Shown: piece after piece, positions 35,713 through 47,028 of the stretch
Layout: the number at the start of each line of letters is the position of its first letter
Position numbering within the stretch: the first letter of the stretch is position 1
Assembly (NCBI GenBank): GCA_021432635.1
Contig: MU270018.1
Location: forward strand, 379,579 to 443,578
Origin: Thozetella sp. PMI_491
Lineage: Eukaryota; Ascomycota; Sordariomycetes; Chaetosphaeriales; Chaetosphaeriaceae
Direction: 5' to 3'
DNA length: 64,000 bases
Position numbers and translations under genes: made by a program
The notes under the pieces: generated by a model
Databases searched by the model: none
Told to the model about the DNA's origin: nothing
What the model saw: only the letters and a program-made list of their open reading frames with translations

Positions 35713-36490
35713 GGACTAATTATCGACGCAAGCTGGACGAGGTGGGGAACCGAGAGAGCGGCGAGCTCTTTTACCCAAGTCCCTGGGAGTAAGAGACAAG
35801 GGTCTACTACCTTCGTAGGTGCTACGTACTACTTCTTACCTACTGTAGCTTACCTTGCTCTCCTGCTCTCGCCTCGCTCCTCCCGCCCGCAGCGGCTGCG
35901 ATTCACCATTGACCCCCCTTCTTGGCTCTCTCCTAGGCTTGGTCTAGCACCCAAAGCTTTTCTGCCCCAGGCCTACTCCCCACCAACTCGTTCCGCCGCT
36001 GCTGGTGTGACCGTGTGGAAGGAGTTTGCAGATGTCTTGGAGCATCTTTGTTGAGAGAGGCGACTAGCTTCACGCATCCATCGCTGGCGCCTTGGGCGTT
36101 CCGTCGATCAGCAATCGCCCCGCCCGTAACCGCTCCTCGGGACAAGGTACTTGGACAGCCAAGGTGCTTGTGGATGCCTTTGTGCAACAAGGAAACCATT
36201 CTTTCTCGGAGAGGGTGTGAACAGAGAGCGGTGAGCCAGAGTACACACCCAGCATGGCACATACTGGCGGCAAGGGGCCTCAATTTGCTGCATGTAGTTC
36301 TATGTATGTATTTGGCCCCGTGCCTAAAACCAGCTTCTGTTCGGAACTGTCATGCGGATGCCTTATACCTACCTGCTCGGCGGGGTTTCGTGCCAATGGA
36401 TTGCCTAATGCCCCAGGCAGCTACCTATGATTTCAAGGCATGTGTACGGCACATCATGTACTTTCCATGCGGGTATTAACACCGCATCTA

Positions 36491-36767
36491 CAGATGTCCA
36501 TTTCAAAAGTTTTGCGTCGAGACGATAAATAACAATACCCTAGAAAGGTTAGTCACAGTATTTATTATCATAACAGTACCCTTGCCTATATGCATCACTA
36601 ACTTCTCCCCAGCACAAGAGATATCCTGCTGGGCTCTAGTGCTTACTCACTGTAATACAGTGGCTTGATCGCTAAGCGGAGGATGCGAGGTAAAATGTCA
36701 ATATATAGACCATGTCTATCCTAAAACGTTCTAGCGTGTTACGCAAAACTTTTGAAATCGACCTCCG
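36491..36767. mobile_element. MITE-like element with TA duplication and 27-bp inverted ends
   Basis: A 277-bp non-coding segment is flanked on both sides by TA (36489-36490 and 36768-36769). Its ends, 36491-36517 and 36741-36767, are inverted copies of each other: 24 of 27 positions match, with the inner 18 (atttcaaaagttttgcgt) perfect. The interior is AT-rich compared with its surroundings and has a central hairpin (CCCAGCA at 36608-36614 with TGCTGGG at 36627-36633). TA target duplication with ends opening in CAG/CGG fits a miniature derivative of the Tc1/mariner superfamily (pogo/Fot1-like). It has no coding capacity. Family placement is inferred; no second copy is visible in the window. 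Confidence 0.72.
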
Positions 36768-39401
36768 TACAGAGCGAAACTATTTGGATGCCTGGGACGC
36801 TCAGGCAAAGGTACTCTGAGAGCAGGTACCGAATTGGGCGGGCAGCAACTGCATCCGACGAAATCGATCATGTGTTCTTTCGCCCTGTAACGCTCTGTGC
36901 ACCACCACCTGCCGAAGCGCCGTGCGTAATTCTGCATCAAATATGCGGGTGATAACGATATCGGCCTGACAGAGTAGGCATCCTCCGCGCAAAGGAAGAG
37001 GAAAAAATTGACCGCGTGTGCCGACCATTGCTGTTGGGACTCTCGTCATCGTGCCCGAGAGATCGACCCAGTAGGGGGCGCTCATGCGTGGCTAAGCGAA
37101 GTCATGACTCTTTGGTACTTGGATCACCGTACGGCGGCAAAACATGAGAGGTGTGGTGCAATGACTACCTCGTACCTCTGTCTGACCTATGGGACAGCAT
37201 TGCGCGTCAAGTAGTATTAGTGCTCCATTGCAAGTGGTGGGGAACTAGACGGTTGGTGGAAGTAAGACCGGCTTCGAATCGCTCCCGATCAAACTCTTCG
37301 ACCGCCATTTTGGCCGGGGGGTTATGATGACTCACTATGATTTTGTATCATTGTCGTCGGCTCGGCGCTCGTGTCCCAAAACGATCATCGATACAAAAAA
37401 GAGACGAAGGATGTCGTGCCAGCCACCGGGAAACCGCCCCTCCTACCCAGCCGCATCAAGGGGACGGCCCGTGGAGGCATGGGTCTAGCATATCAATTGG
37501 CGTTGATCTCTTTCCGGGTCCCTGCGCGGTTAAGTTAGGCCCTAGCCCAAGGTCGGGGATGCGTAGCAGAACGCAAGCAGCCACACATAGCTTTCGAGTT
37601 TCAATCGAAGAAGAGTACCGCGAGGCGGACGAGTGTGGTTGGTAAGATCGTCCGATAGATATAATTCAAGATCTCAACCTACGATTGGCGCAGAGCCGCA
37701 AAGGAATAGATGCCATGGCTTGTGGCCGACCAGCCGGCGGGCAGCCAGACTCCAGAGTAAGCGCCAGGCATGAGGTTGGTCAGCTGGGCGCCGCGTGGTT
37801 TCAAGGACTTGAACCTCAGTGGTAGCGATCCCGGTTTTGTCTATCTATGCCACGCCGGTTCACCCGGAAGTGAAACGACAGGCCGTCTCCCTGCCCAGCT
37901 TGCCATGCTGCCCTTAGGCTGGGAGAGAGGCGTGTGCGGCTTCCAAGGGGCTGCGGGCCCTGCATAAAGAATGCTACTTGCTGCTTCACGAACGAGCGCC
38001 AGCGGCCTGCCAGAACAGCACCTCATCCTGGCAGTATCAGGAATGCCTCCTGTGGGAAGTGGGCGAACGACCCGGAGATCCGCCCATAGGGGGCCACTAG
38101 TTTTGAAAGGAGTTGCTACACAGTAAGGTTTGCGAGACCAGCTGGTTTGGCAAAAGCGTCAGACATTAGGTAGCCGATGGCCCCGAGCACCTGATGTGAT
38201 GGCTTGGGCCTGATTACAGCGTAGGTTGTTTTAGAGGGTGCTGAAGGGGCCTCCCATGCCTCCTGCGCCTCGACTTCATCCTGGCAGATATCGATCCAGG
38301 TGTCGGCTGACGGGCAGAAAATAGGAAAACGGTCGGAGGGAGGACAGGGTCTTTTAATACGGGAGGCATGCGGTCTGTCCTTGACTTTGGAGCAGATGTG
38401 CATACTGTATTGTGCCTTGCGTGCTGGACTGATCTGGACCAGAGGCTGTACCTATCCACCTTCAGCGGCCGTGGGCAGGATTTTGAGGAGAACGAAGGAG
38501 ACAATTGGTCAAATAATGGGCCAGAAGGGCCTCTAGCAATGTCCACTGGATGCACTGGCCTGACTGGGTAGCCCTTGGGAAAGCACTCCGCAAGGTGAAG
38601 CAATCAGGATGCTGGTGTCTGTCCCTGCCGAATGGATTGGGGAGGTGGGAACAACGCTCAGTCACAGGTACAGGTGGGTCCCCAGACGGAGCTTGCAAAC
38701 GGCCGGCCAAGGAGGGGTCGTTCAGTTTGCGGGAGGAAACATTGCATCTCTGTGATTGGCCCAGTCAGGGGGCACGACGCCAAAACGCGACAGCAGAGCG
38801 CATCGTGTGGTGGAGGTGGAGACGAGCATCAAAGTCCAAACTGAATCTAGTCCATTCGCATCTTATCCGGATTTCACGTCCACCTGCTCGATCTGGGGAT
38901 TCAGGTGCATCCTGTCGCTCTCCTCGAGTCTTACGCCTTTTTTCGGCTCCTCATCAACTTCCCTGTTGCCCAAGGCCAACAGCCGCACCGCCCTTTTCGG
39001 GTAACCCCAAACGTTTTCTTTTAATTCCCGCCGCTATCTCCCCTCCCTTGGTAGGGCCTTTTGCCTAGGTGCCACTGCATCCTTCGAGGCTGACATTTGA
39101 AAGAAGCACCATCACCTACCTAGCCTTGAATGACCACCAGCAAGCTCCCACCTCACCAGCTCTGCCTCCTTCAGGTCCGCAACACACATCTAACCTGCAA
39201 ACTCGATTCCCTCGCTGGATACTCCGCTACGGTCCATCTCCCCAGCATCAATTGAATGCTGGTCCTCCCAAGCCCGAACCGATAGGCCCCCTCTCCCCGC
39301 GTCGCTGAACAAGCTCGCACCTGCCACACCAGTCCTGGCTCCTGCTCGCCAAGTGACCGAACACGACCGTATCCCAGAACATCGACCGATCTGATGCCAC
39401 G

Positions 39402-41842
39402 ATGAAGAGCACGCCGCTCATCATAAATTGGCATGATAATAATGCCCCCATCTACTCGGCACATTTTGAGCCAAATGGCAAGGGTCGCTTAGCTACCGCT
39501 GCGGGCGACAACAATGTCCGAGTATGTCAGGATCCGCATCCCGCACCTACCTACCTGTAACTGAGGTTGCTAATCCCGCAAATAGCTGTGGAAGGTAGAA
39601 GACGACGGAAAGGAGGGCAGGAAAGTCGAATATCTGTCCACCCTCTCTAAGCATACCCAAGCAGTCAACGTGGTTCGCTGGGCACCCAAAGGTACACCAT
39701 CTACAGTTACCCCTTCCTTCCAACCTCATCTGCCTCTCGCTAACCGAAGTGTTCCTCCAGGCGAGCTCCTAGCATCTGCCGGCGACGATGGAAATGTCAT
39801 CATATGGGTGCAGTCCGAGATCCATCACCCCACAACCTTCGGAGTCGAGGGCCTGGATGACAAGGAGACATGGCGGACGAAGCACATGTGCCGGTCCTCT
39901 GGCACTGAAATCTACGACTTAGCGTGGTCACCGGATAGCTCCTACTTCATCATCGGAAGCATGGATAACATTGCGAGGATATACAACGCTGGAACAGGTA
40001 CGTTGAATGCCCAAAGGGTTCTTGGATTAGATCGGCCCCGTTACTGACGACCCGTCTGTATAGGGACGCTAGTACGCCAGATTGCCGAACACAGCCATTT
40101 TGTTCAGGGGGTCGCGTGGGATCCGCTCAATGAGTACATCGCGACTCAGTCGTCCGACCGTTCTGTGCATGTCTACTCTCTCAAGACCAAAGACGGCCAG
40201 TATACTCTCCATAGCCATGATGACAAGCCCCCAAGATTAGCTAGCCATATCAAGGCGGAGCTGCCGCCTCGCCGAATCTCGTCTAATAGCCCTGCACCGC
40301 CGGACATGGGCCATCGGTCGATGCTCGCGGCGATCGATAACGGTCCCAGTGTTGCGATTGGGTCTCCCGTTCCGTCCGCTCCTGGCACACCCACCTCGAT
40401 TGCACTGCCCATGAACCCTCCTAGTGTGATCAGTCACAGCCGGAGGTCGTCCTTCTCGTCACGCCGTTCGGTGTCTCCAGCACCGTCGATGCCACTTCCT
40501 GCCGTCATGTCCATGGAGGCGTCGCCGAAGCCGCATCCGACAAGCGCTAGCAGCTTTGCCGTCAGGGCTCACCTCTATGCCAATGAGGCCCTGACATCAT
40601 TCTTCCGCCGGTTGACATTCACACCAGACGGCAGCCTGCTGCTCACGCCAGCCGGCCAGTACCAAACTCAGTACCAGACCGAGGCGGGCAAGTCGTATGA
40701 GGTCATCAATACAGTCTACATCTACACGCGTGGCGGCATCAACCGACCCCCTATTGCACACCTGCCTGGCCACAAGAAGCCGTCCGTTGCTGTCCGTTGC
40801 TCGCCTATCCTCTACACCCTAAGGCAGTCCCCTCCGGCGACGAAGCACATCACCATTGATACCTCGTCGGCCGAAGAACCAATACCACCACTGCCGGAGC
40901 CTCTATCGAAACCGTCCCCCGCCCCATCGATCATGGAGCCGCCTCCGCCGCCAACTTCAAACGAGGCGCCTACCTCGAATGCGAAGAGCTTGAGCTTAGA
41001 AACGTCGGGTCCGCCTACATCAGGCCCCAAGGCGACATTCGCGTTGCCATATCGCATGGTCTATGCCGTAGCCACTCAGGATTCGGTGCTGCTCTACGAC
41101 ACGCAGCAGCAGACTCCCATTATCCACGTGACCAATCTTCACTGCGCAACTTTCACCGATTTGGCATGGTAAGTAGCTCTCTTTAGACTTCCGGGACGTT
41201 TTCTTGACTAACACGGGAACTGTGCTCAGGTCGAGTGACGGCTTGACTTTGCTCATCACTTCCTCGGACGGCTTCTGCTCGACGCTGGCTTTCTCGGCCT
41301 CGGAGCTTGGCCAAGTGTACACCGGCGAGAAGCAGCCGCTTGCTGCAGGCAGCTCGAGCTCGAGTCAGAACACTCCCGTGCCGACACCGACCTCGGTCTT
41401 CGCACCCCCGTCTCCGTATCAATCTAACGGGTCGCACCACCAGCACCGGAACTCGACGAGTTCCATGACGGCCCCCTCTCCCCCCCCGGCCGCCTCGTTT
41501 GTCCCCGCGCGCCCATCATCTCCGGCCAGGTCGAACTCGACGTCGTCGGTGGTCACGCAGGTATCGCAGGTTCCGGCCAACGTGATCAGCAATCCGCCTC
41601 TGATTTCGGGCCAGGTACCGGGCATCACGGCCACAAGCTCCGGCAAGGTTACGGGTGTGCCAATAACTACACCGCCCGAGACTCCCCGTAGCTCCAATGC
41701 TATACCGACGGGCACGAAGAGAGACAGTGAGAGCGAGGTAGAGGACAGCCAGCCCAAGCGGCGGCGAATCGCACCGACGCTCATTAGCAACGGCTCGGGT
41801 CCTTCGGCAACGCCCAGTAATGACAATGTATCGAACGCTTAG
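39402..41842 (+). CDS. CAC2: chromatin assembly factor 1 subunit B (Cac2/p60), WD40
   Basis: Five exons, 39402-39521, 39586-39691, 39761-39997, 40064-41168 and 41230-41842, give 726 aa. The start MKSTPLIINWHDNNAPIYSAHFEP is the hallmark of Cac2/CHAF1B. WD repeats follow: RLATAAGDNNVRLWKV, LASAGDDGNVIIW, EIYDLAWSPDSSYFIIGSMDNIARIY, FVQGVAWDPLNEYIATQSSDRSVHVY. A Ser/Pro-rich insertion of about 100 residues splits the propeller before FFRRLTFTPDGSLLLTPAGQYQ, and a second one lies before RMVYAVATQDSVLLYDTQQQ. The last repeat (DLAWSSDGLTLLITSSDGFCSTLAF) crosses the fourth intron. A disordered Ser/Thr/Pro tail ends with a basic PKRRRIAP patch. CAF-1 deposits H3-H4 behind replication forks in the nucleus. 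Exon 4-5 splicing restores DLAW-SSDG, which supports the model. Confidence 0.94.
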
Positions 41843-42361
41843 GTGGCTCGTGGCGCGGTAGGACTTCCTTATCGTCCTCGCCCTCGCCGCTAAGGCGAGT
41901 TTCGTCTATACTGTGGGCGGAGCCAATGCAAGCATAGGGTTCGGGGCACAGGAAAGCAACTAGAAAGCAGGCAGATCGAGGGCGGCATTGTAAGTTTGCA
42001 TGGCGCACTTTGGGATTTCTCCACGGTGGAGGGGAAAAAGATGGTACCAGTTTCAGCGGTCGTCCCACATCTCAGCGGCCAGCTAGATACGAGGCATAGG
42101 CGCGGCGTCAGGGCCGGGTGAGTCGGAAAGGAGCAGCTGTTAAGGCATTTGATTGCACTACGGATTCTGTCTTCTCCCCACGGCTGGCGTTTCTCGGGAG
42201 TTTAGGAGCTTGCACAGTCCTACGATTAGGGTAGTGGCTGGAGTCTGTCCAATAATAAATACCCTTGCAGACGACTGGAAGCTGGTCGCTCGGGCCTTGT
42301 TTATGTGATCCCACTCAAATCAACGCAGTTATGCAGACCTGTCGAGAAAGCTCCTGAGAGG

Positions 42362-42375
42362 GGGTCATATGACCC
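42362..42375. promoter_or_regulatory. perfect 14-bp palindrome upstream of amidase
   Basis: The sequence gggtcatatgaccc is its own reverse complement and lies about 580 bp before the amidase start codon. A perfect 14-mer suits a dimeric regulator, but no known fungal factor is assigned to it here. Confidence 0.3.
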
Positions 42376-42496
42376 GCCGGAGAGAGGGATACTAGGTACT
42401 AGGTACGTAATCGCAACAGGCCCCGGGCCCCAGGTACGGGGCCTATGCAACAAGCTGGCGGCTTTGGCCGGCTTAGTAGGGAGGCTTGGGAGGTTC

Positions 42497-42590
42497 CGAT
42501 AAGGCATCTGACCGGAACTGACCCGAGCTAGCTACCTACGGGTAGGCTTTAGCGCCCTTCTATCGGCATGGCTGCCCCACGGTCTGATAA
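42497..42590 (+). promoter_or_regulatory. pair of GATA-factor (HGATAR) sites
   Basis: CGATAA at 42497-42502 and TGATAA at 42585-42590 fit the HGATAR consensus of AreA/NIT2 nitrogen regulators, 370 and 460 bp before the amidase ATG. Amidase genes of moulds are often under such control; the motif is short and occurs by chance. Confidence 0.3.
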
Positions 42591-42955
42591 CAGCAGCGGA
42601 TTGCGGGGAAGTCCGCCCTCCAGAGCGAGGTTGAGAGGGAAAGGGCGGACTGGGCGCGACAAACAAAAAGGGGCCAAGCGCCGTTCAAGCAACCAACTGG
42701 ACCACCCCTTTCCTCTTAGCTATAAGGACCCTCCGCAGCAGTGGAAACTTTAGGCAAGCCGGTTCCTGGGGCTGTAGGCAGATACAGACAGCATTTGGCC
42801 AATTACACCCCTTCCCCTCCAATCTCTTGGACAGGTCCTGCCTTGCATCGCCGCTGAGACGGACACTAGGGTCCCGAATGGATTCAAGTTGAACTGGCGA
42901 ACTTCAGGCAAGCCGTGCATATCAGCAAAGCTGCCCTTCATACATCTTGCCCGCC

Positions 42956-44778
42956 ATGGCGCTCTTTCTAGACTACTTTAGACATCGTCGGGACTGGTAA
43001 GGAGAACCCAAGACCCATCTCTTGTTTGGGGCGTGCGGGCAGGTCTAACGATGCACCAGCCGCTTTAAGCAGCAAGAACGAGCAGATCGTATCAAGGCGT
43101 TGAGGGCCTACCAGGGCCCCATCACAGACGTGGACCGAGAGACGGTGTCCAAGTCCATTGAGGACATCGTCAATGGCGTCCACAGCGGTGCCATGTCGCC
43201 TGCAGCCATCCTGGGTACTTATGGCAAGATAGCGCTCAAGGCTCATGCCAAAACGAACTGTGTGACCGAGGTCCTCCTGTCATCGGCCGGCAACTGGCTC
43301 AATGACGGATCTATCAACCTTAAGGGACCTCTAGCTGGCATCCCTGTCAGCCTCAAGGACACTATCGTGGTCGGTGGGTACGATACCACCGTGGGCTACA
43401 GCAGCTTCGTAGGGAACAAGACGGTCAAGGACGGCCCGATGGTCCGCCTGCTCAAGGACGCCGGCGCGGTACCGTACGTTAAGACCAACCTGCCCATCAC
43501 CCTGCTCAGCTTTGAGAGTACCAACGACGTCTGGGGCCGGTGCACCAACCCACACAACAGCCTGTACTCGCCTGGTGGCTCGACGGGCGGTGAGGCGGCC
43601 CTGTTGGCACTGGGCGGGCGCATCGGCATCGGCAGCGACGTTGCGGGCAGCGTACGCGCGCCTGCACACTTCTCGGGCTGCTATAGCCTCCGGTGTTCGA
43701 CTGGACGCTGGCCCAAGATGGGCATCTGCACGAGTATGCCCGGGCAGGAAGGCGTACCGAGCGTTTACAGCCCGATGGCCCGCACGCTTGGCGACCTGAC
43801 GTACTTTAGTCGCGCGGTTTTGGGGATGCAGCCCTGGAAGTACGACTACACGGTCCATCCGATCCCCTGGCGCGCCGAGGTGGAGAAGGAATTCGCCGAG
43901 AAATCTCGGCTCCGGGTGGGAGTTCTTCGCACCGATGGGGTGGTGGACCCGAGCCCAGCCTGCGCACGGGCGCTAGGCATCGCCGAGACCGCGCTCCGGA
44001 AGGCCGGCCATGAGGTAGTGGAGGTAAACCCGCCCGATATGTACGAGGCCCTCCGTCTGGCCTCCCTCCTACTCAACGCCGACGGCACGCAGATGTTCTC
44101 GTCCTTCATGCGGCGCGGCGAGTGGAACGATCCTGGCGCCAACCAGATGGCCTTCCTCGCGCGGCTCCCGGGTCCTCTTCGGTACTTGTACTACCTATGG
44201 GTTAAGTATGTCCGCCGCGACAACATCTGGGCCGGTCTTGTCCGCAACTGGAGGGCGCAGTCGGCCTTTGAGAACTGGAAGCTAGTGGCTCAGCGCGAGG
44301 CGTACAGGAACAAGTGGTTCGAGTGGTGGAATGAGCAGGGGCTGGACGTGCTGATTGCTCCGCCGAATGCCACGCCCGCTGTACCCCATGACGGGATGCA
44401 TGATGCTGCCAGCAGCTGCGGGTATACCTTCCTCTTTAATCTGGTAAGTCAAGGAGCCTGTTTCCGCACCCCCATGGGAAACGCCCCTGTATTGACAGAC
44501 CTCGATAGTTGGACTACACGGCGGGCGTCCTCCCCATCACGCACGTCGACCGGACACTAGATGCGCTACCGGGAACCTTCCGCCTCAACAAGCTCAACGG
44601 TGTTGCCCAGGGTGCTTACAAGCTCTATGATGCTGATGCCATGCACGGGCTGCCTGTGGGTATCCAAGTAGTAGGTCGCCGCCTAGAGGAGGAGAAGGTG
44701 CTGGCGGTCATGAAGAGGCTTGAGGATGCCCTTGGTGATGACAAATACAAGCTTCTGGGGCTGGAGGCACTTGATTAG
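42956..44778 (+). CDS. amidase signature family hydrolase (fatty-acid-amide-hydrolase/acetamidase type)
   Basis: Exons 42956-42996, 43060-44443 and 44509-44778 give 564 aa. The first exon codes MALFLDYFRHRRD and splices to CRFKQQERADRIKALRAYQGP. The catalytic triad is complete: Lys113 in PVSLKDTI, cis-Ser188 in SPGGSTGGE, nucleophile Ser211 in GSDVAGSVRAPA. The C-terminal part (LDYTAGVLPITHVD, GLPVGIQVVGRRLEEEKVL) matches fungal acetamidase/FAAH-like enzymes. It is expected to hydrolyse an amide to acid plus ammonia or amine, probably in the cytosol; the short N-terminal hydrophobic stretch is not a clear signal or anchor. Substrate cannot be told from sequence. GATA sites lie upstream. It is followed by a methyltransferase gene on the same strand, 386 bp on. 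Confidence 0.92.
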
Positions 44779-45164
44779 GCTGGGTTTGCCTGCATGGCCA
44801 CTGCAAGCCCCCCCCTTTCTCTTGGAAACGTGCCTGGCAAGCTTGCTAGTTTGTACAAACCGAGCATCACCCGCGCCATTCCCGGGTAGCGTATCGAAAG
44901 TCTCCCGGAAATACCGTAGAGCATCAAAATATGCCCTCATGTCGTCTAACTCCATTGTGCCGTTCTATCCAAAAAGGCTCTCAAACGCTCGCCGAAATAG
45001 GCCGGTTTCTTTAGCCACGCCACTCTTCCCCATCCCTAGTCGGCGGGTACTTGCGTGTAAGGGGATCACGTATAAATGTTGTGAAATCCATTCCCTATAG
45101 GAACAGCGAAACTTCTCTGAGTTCTCTTACATGTCATTCATCGGAAAGAGGTCAAGCAAGAGAC
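44779..45164. other. short intergenic region
   Basis: 386 bp between the amidase stop and the methyltransferase start, serving as 3' end and promoter. No other feature seen. Confidence 0.45.
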
Positions 45165-46222
45165 ATGACGGGAGACCAAAAAGACCACTGGTCCTCCGAG
45201 GTGCGGACATTGCGTCTCATCAGCGGCCAGCATAGCGCGTGCTGATCGTGATCCCCAGGCCTACCAGCATTCTGCGTCTTTCGTGCCGAAACTGGCCACC
45301 AAGGTTATGCAGTGGCTGGATCCCCAGCCTGACGATGTGATTCTGGACATTGGGTGCGGCGGTGAGGCTCGTCGTCCGAGCCGTGCAGACAGACCATGCA
45401 ACCCCACTAACCAAGAGCGTGCACAAGACGGCGTCTTGGACCTGACGATTGCCGAGGTTCTCAAGCATGGCAAGGGCTCTTTGCATGGCATAGACAGCTC
45501 AGAATCCATGATAAAAAGTGCGGCGCAGGCGACTGAGGCCGCGGGGTTTACCGGCTGCACGTTCGAAGGTATGTCTAGATATACTCTTTGCTAGCCACGT
45601 TGTGGCACCAAAGCACCGGGGCAGAACCTGCCATTATCATATAAGCGGGGGAGAGAAGGGCCGAGGGGGGACTTACTAACCCTGTGTTGTAGTTCTGGGC
45701 TGCAACAAGCTCGTTGATACTCCGTCCCTCCAGAAGCGACAGTTCACGCGGGTTTTTTCCAACGCCGCTATGCACTGGATCCTAGGCCCGCCGGAGACGC
45801 GAGAGGTGTTCTTCCGGGGCGTCTCTGGCGCCATCGCCCCCGGCGGTCTCTTTGCCTTTGAGATGGGGGGCCTCGGGAACGTAGCCGAGATGCGGGCGGC
45901 GATGCTACAAGCGGTCGCACGGCGCATCGGGCTCGCGCGGGCGAGCGAGGTCGACCCCTGGTTCTTCCCCGACGAGGCTTGGGCGACGGACATGCTTGAG
46001 AACAAGGTGGGCGGGTGGAAGGTCGAGCGAGTCGAGCCCGAGTGGTGGCCTACGACGGCGGACGTCGGTGGGGTATATGCGTGGGTGCGCCTCATGGGCC
46101 AATGGTTCTTCGAGGCGATTCCCGATGCCGGGGAGAGGGAGACGGCGATTCGGGAGGCCGTATCTACGCTAGAGGTGGTGTGCGCGAAACCCGACGGGGG
46201 CTACATGCTCTCGTATGTGTGA
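45165..46222 (+). CDS. SAM-dependent class I methyltransferase
   Basis: Exons 45165-45200, 45259-45361, 45428-45568 and 45693-46222 give 269 aa. Joined sequence: MTGDQKDHWSSE, then AYQHSASFVPKLATKVMQWL, DVILDIGCG-DGVLDLTIAEVL (motif I, SAM binding), GSLHGIDSSESMI, and after the last intron VFSNAAMHWIL, GGLFAFEMGGLGNVAEMRAAM. This matches small fungal methyltransferases related to trans-aconitate methyltransferase; the NAAMHW motif is typical. The third intron-exon junction uses an AAG acceptor (45425-45427), unusual but required to rebuild GCGDG. The substrate is unknown. Proximity to the amidase (same strand) may be accidental. Confidence 0.85.
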
Positions 46223-47028
46223 CTGAGGGTGCTGGCCAGGAAGCTATAAGGCTGGTGGTATTGCGGGCTGTATTGGACAATGCCTAAATAGTCCCCACCC
46301 CCTTTTCCTGGCCCAGTGCTATGTAAACAAACCGGAGGCACAAGTTGGTGGTGCCTCGACGAGTCGCCCTAGCTTACATAAATATTTTGGCCTACTCTTA
46401 TTTAAGCACTGTAGATTGGAGAAGGTCACCCTATATTCTCATCTTCCGTCACCATTCATATCGATGCATTTTGTCTTGGAGGATTGAAGTGTGGCTCGTG
46501 ACCTCATTCTTCTCGGCCACTCTGATCAGCGCCGGGTGACAGGGAACATGCAACAGCGGAAGGAAAAGTAGTCCAAAAAAATAAAACAAAGCTCAGATGG
46601 CAGCTAGGTATTTATCTGCGAATGTATACAGTTAAAGCGACAAAAGGGCGAAACTCAGGCAAAGGGCGAACGCTCTTGGAAGAGGCTACTTGGGCGCGAC
46701 CCGGCAGTTCCTCTGGATAGACTAGGTAATTAGTCGTATACATAGTTAGTAGGAGCGCATTGGTACAGTACGCGTGGTGCATGAAGTTGGTGGAGCCCAT
46801 AGAATGACTAGAAGGTGCGGGATCCCTGTTATCGGCCAGGATCATGACCCTTATCGGCCGAATTAAGCCTGGTAAAAAACAGCTTCCAGCTCCTGTCTCC
46901 CTAATCATCTTCTCGTGACCCGCGGTGACGTGACTCTCTCTCTTTCTACTCTGCATCGTCCAAACCTCCTCAAACCTCGCTGCGTGAGATTCTGCTCCGT
47001 CTAGGACGCAGCGCGACCAATATATGAC
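46223..47028. other. intergenic region
   Basis: 806 bp between the methyltransferase and the DUF1776 gene, with AT-rich patches near 46375-46440 and an AATAAA at 46580-46585. A 114-codon minus-strand frame (46612-46956) has no recognisable content. No supported gene. Confidence 0.45.

Larger units (their letters stand above)
34720..39401. other. 4.7-kb gene-free region between ABCC gene and CAC2
   Basis: The largest gap in the window, between two genes transcribed outwards. It holds simple repeats at 35661-35712, the MITE-like element at 36491-36767 and ordinary GC-rich sequence. Open frames (for example 35530-36054, 38550-39068) show no domain, no plausible start context and no splice pattern I trust. 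A non-coding transcript cannot be excluded. Confidence 0.4.
41843..42955. other. intergenic region upstream of the amidase gene
   Basis: 1.1 kb. It starts with a small hairpin (CTCGCC 41883-41888 with GGCGAG 41894-41899) just after the CAC2 stop and has an AATAAA near 42254. The distal half likely holds the amidase promoter: two GATA-type sites (42497-42502, 42585-42590) and a perfect 14-bp palindrome at 42362-42375. No supported gene. Confidence 0.4.

Noticed and set aside
35530-36054. 174-codon plus-strand frame in the large gene-free block
   Set aside because: Contains the translated microsatellite and shows no recognisable sequence.
44779-46222. Amidase plus methyltransferase plus transporter as a metabolite cluster
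   Set aside because: No backbone synthase or regulator is nearby, and the ABC transporter is 8 kb away beyond CAC2.
46612-46956. 114-codon minus-strand frame before the DUF1776 gene
   Set aside because: No similarity I recognise, and its position lies in an ordinary intergenic stretch.
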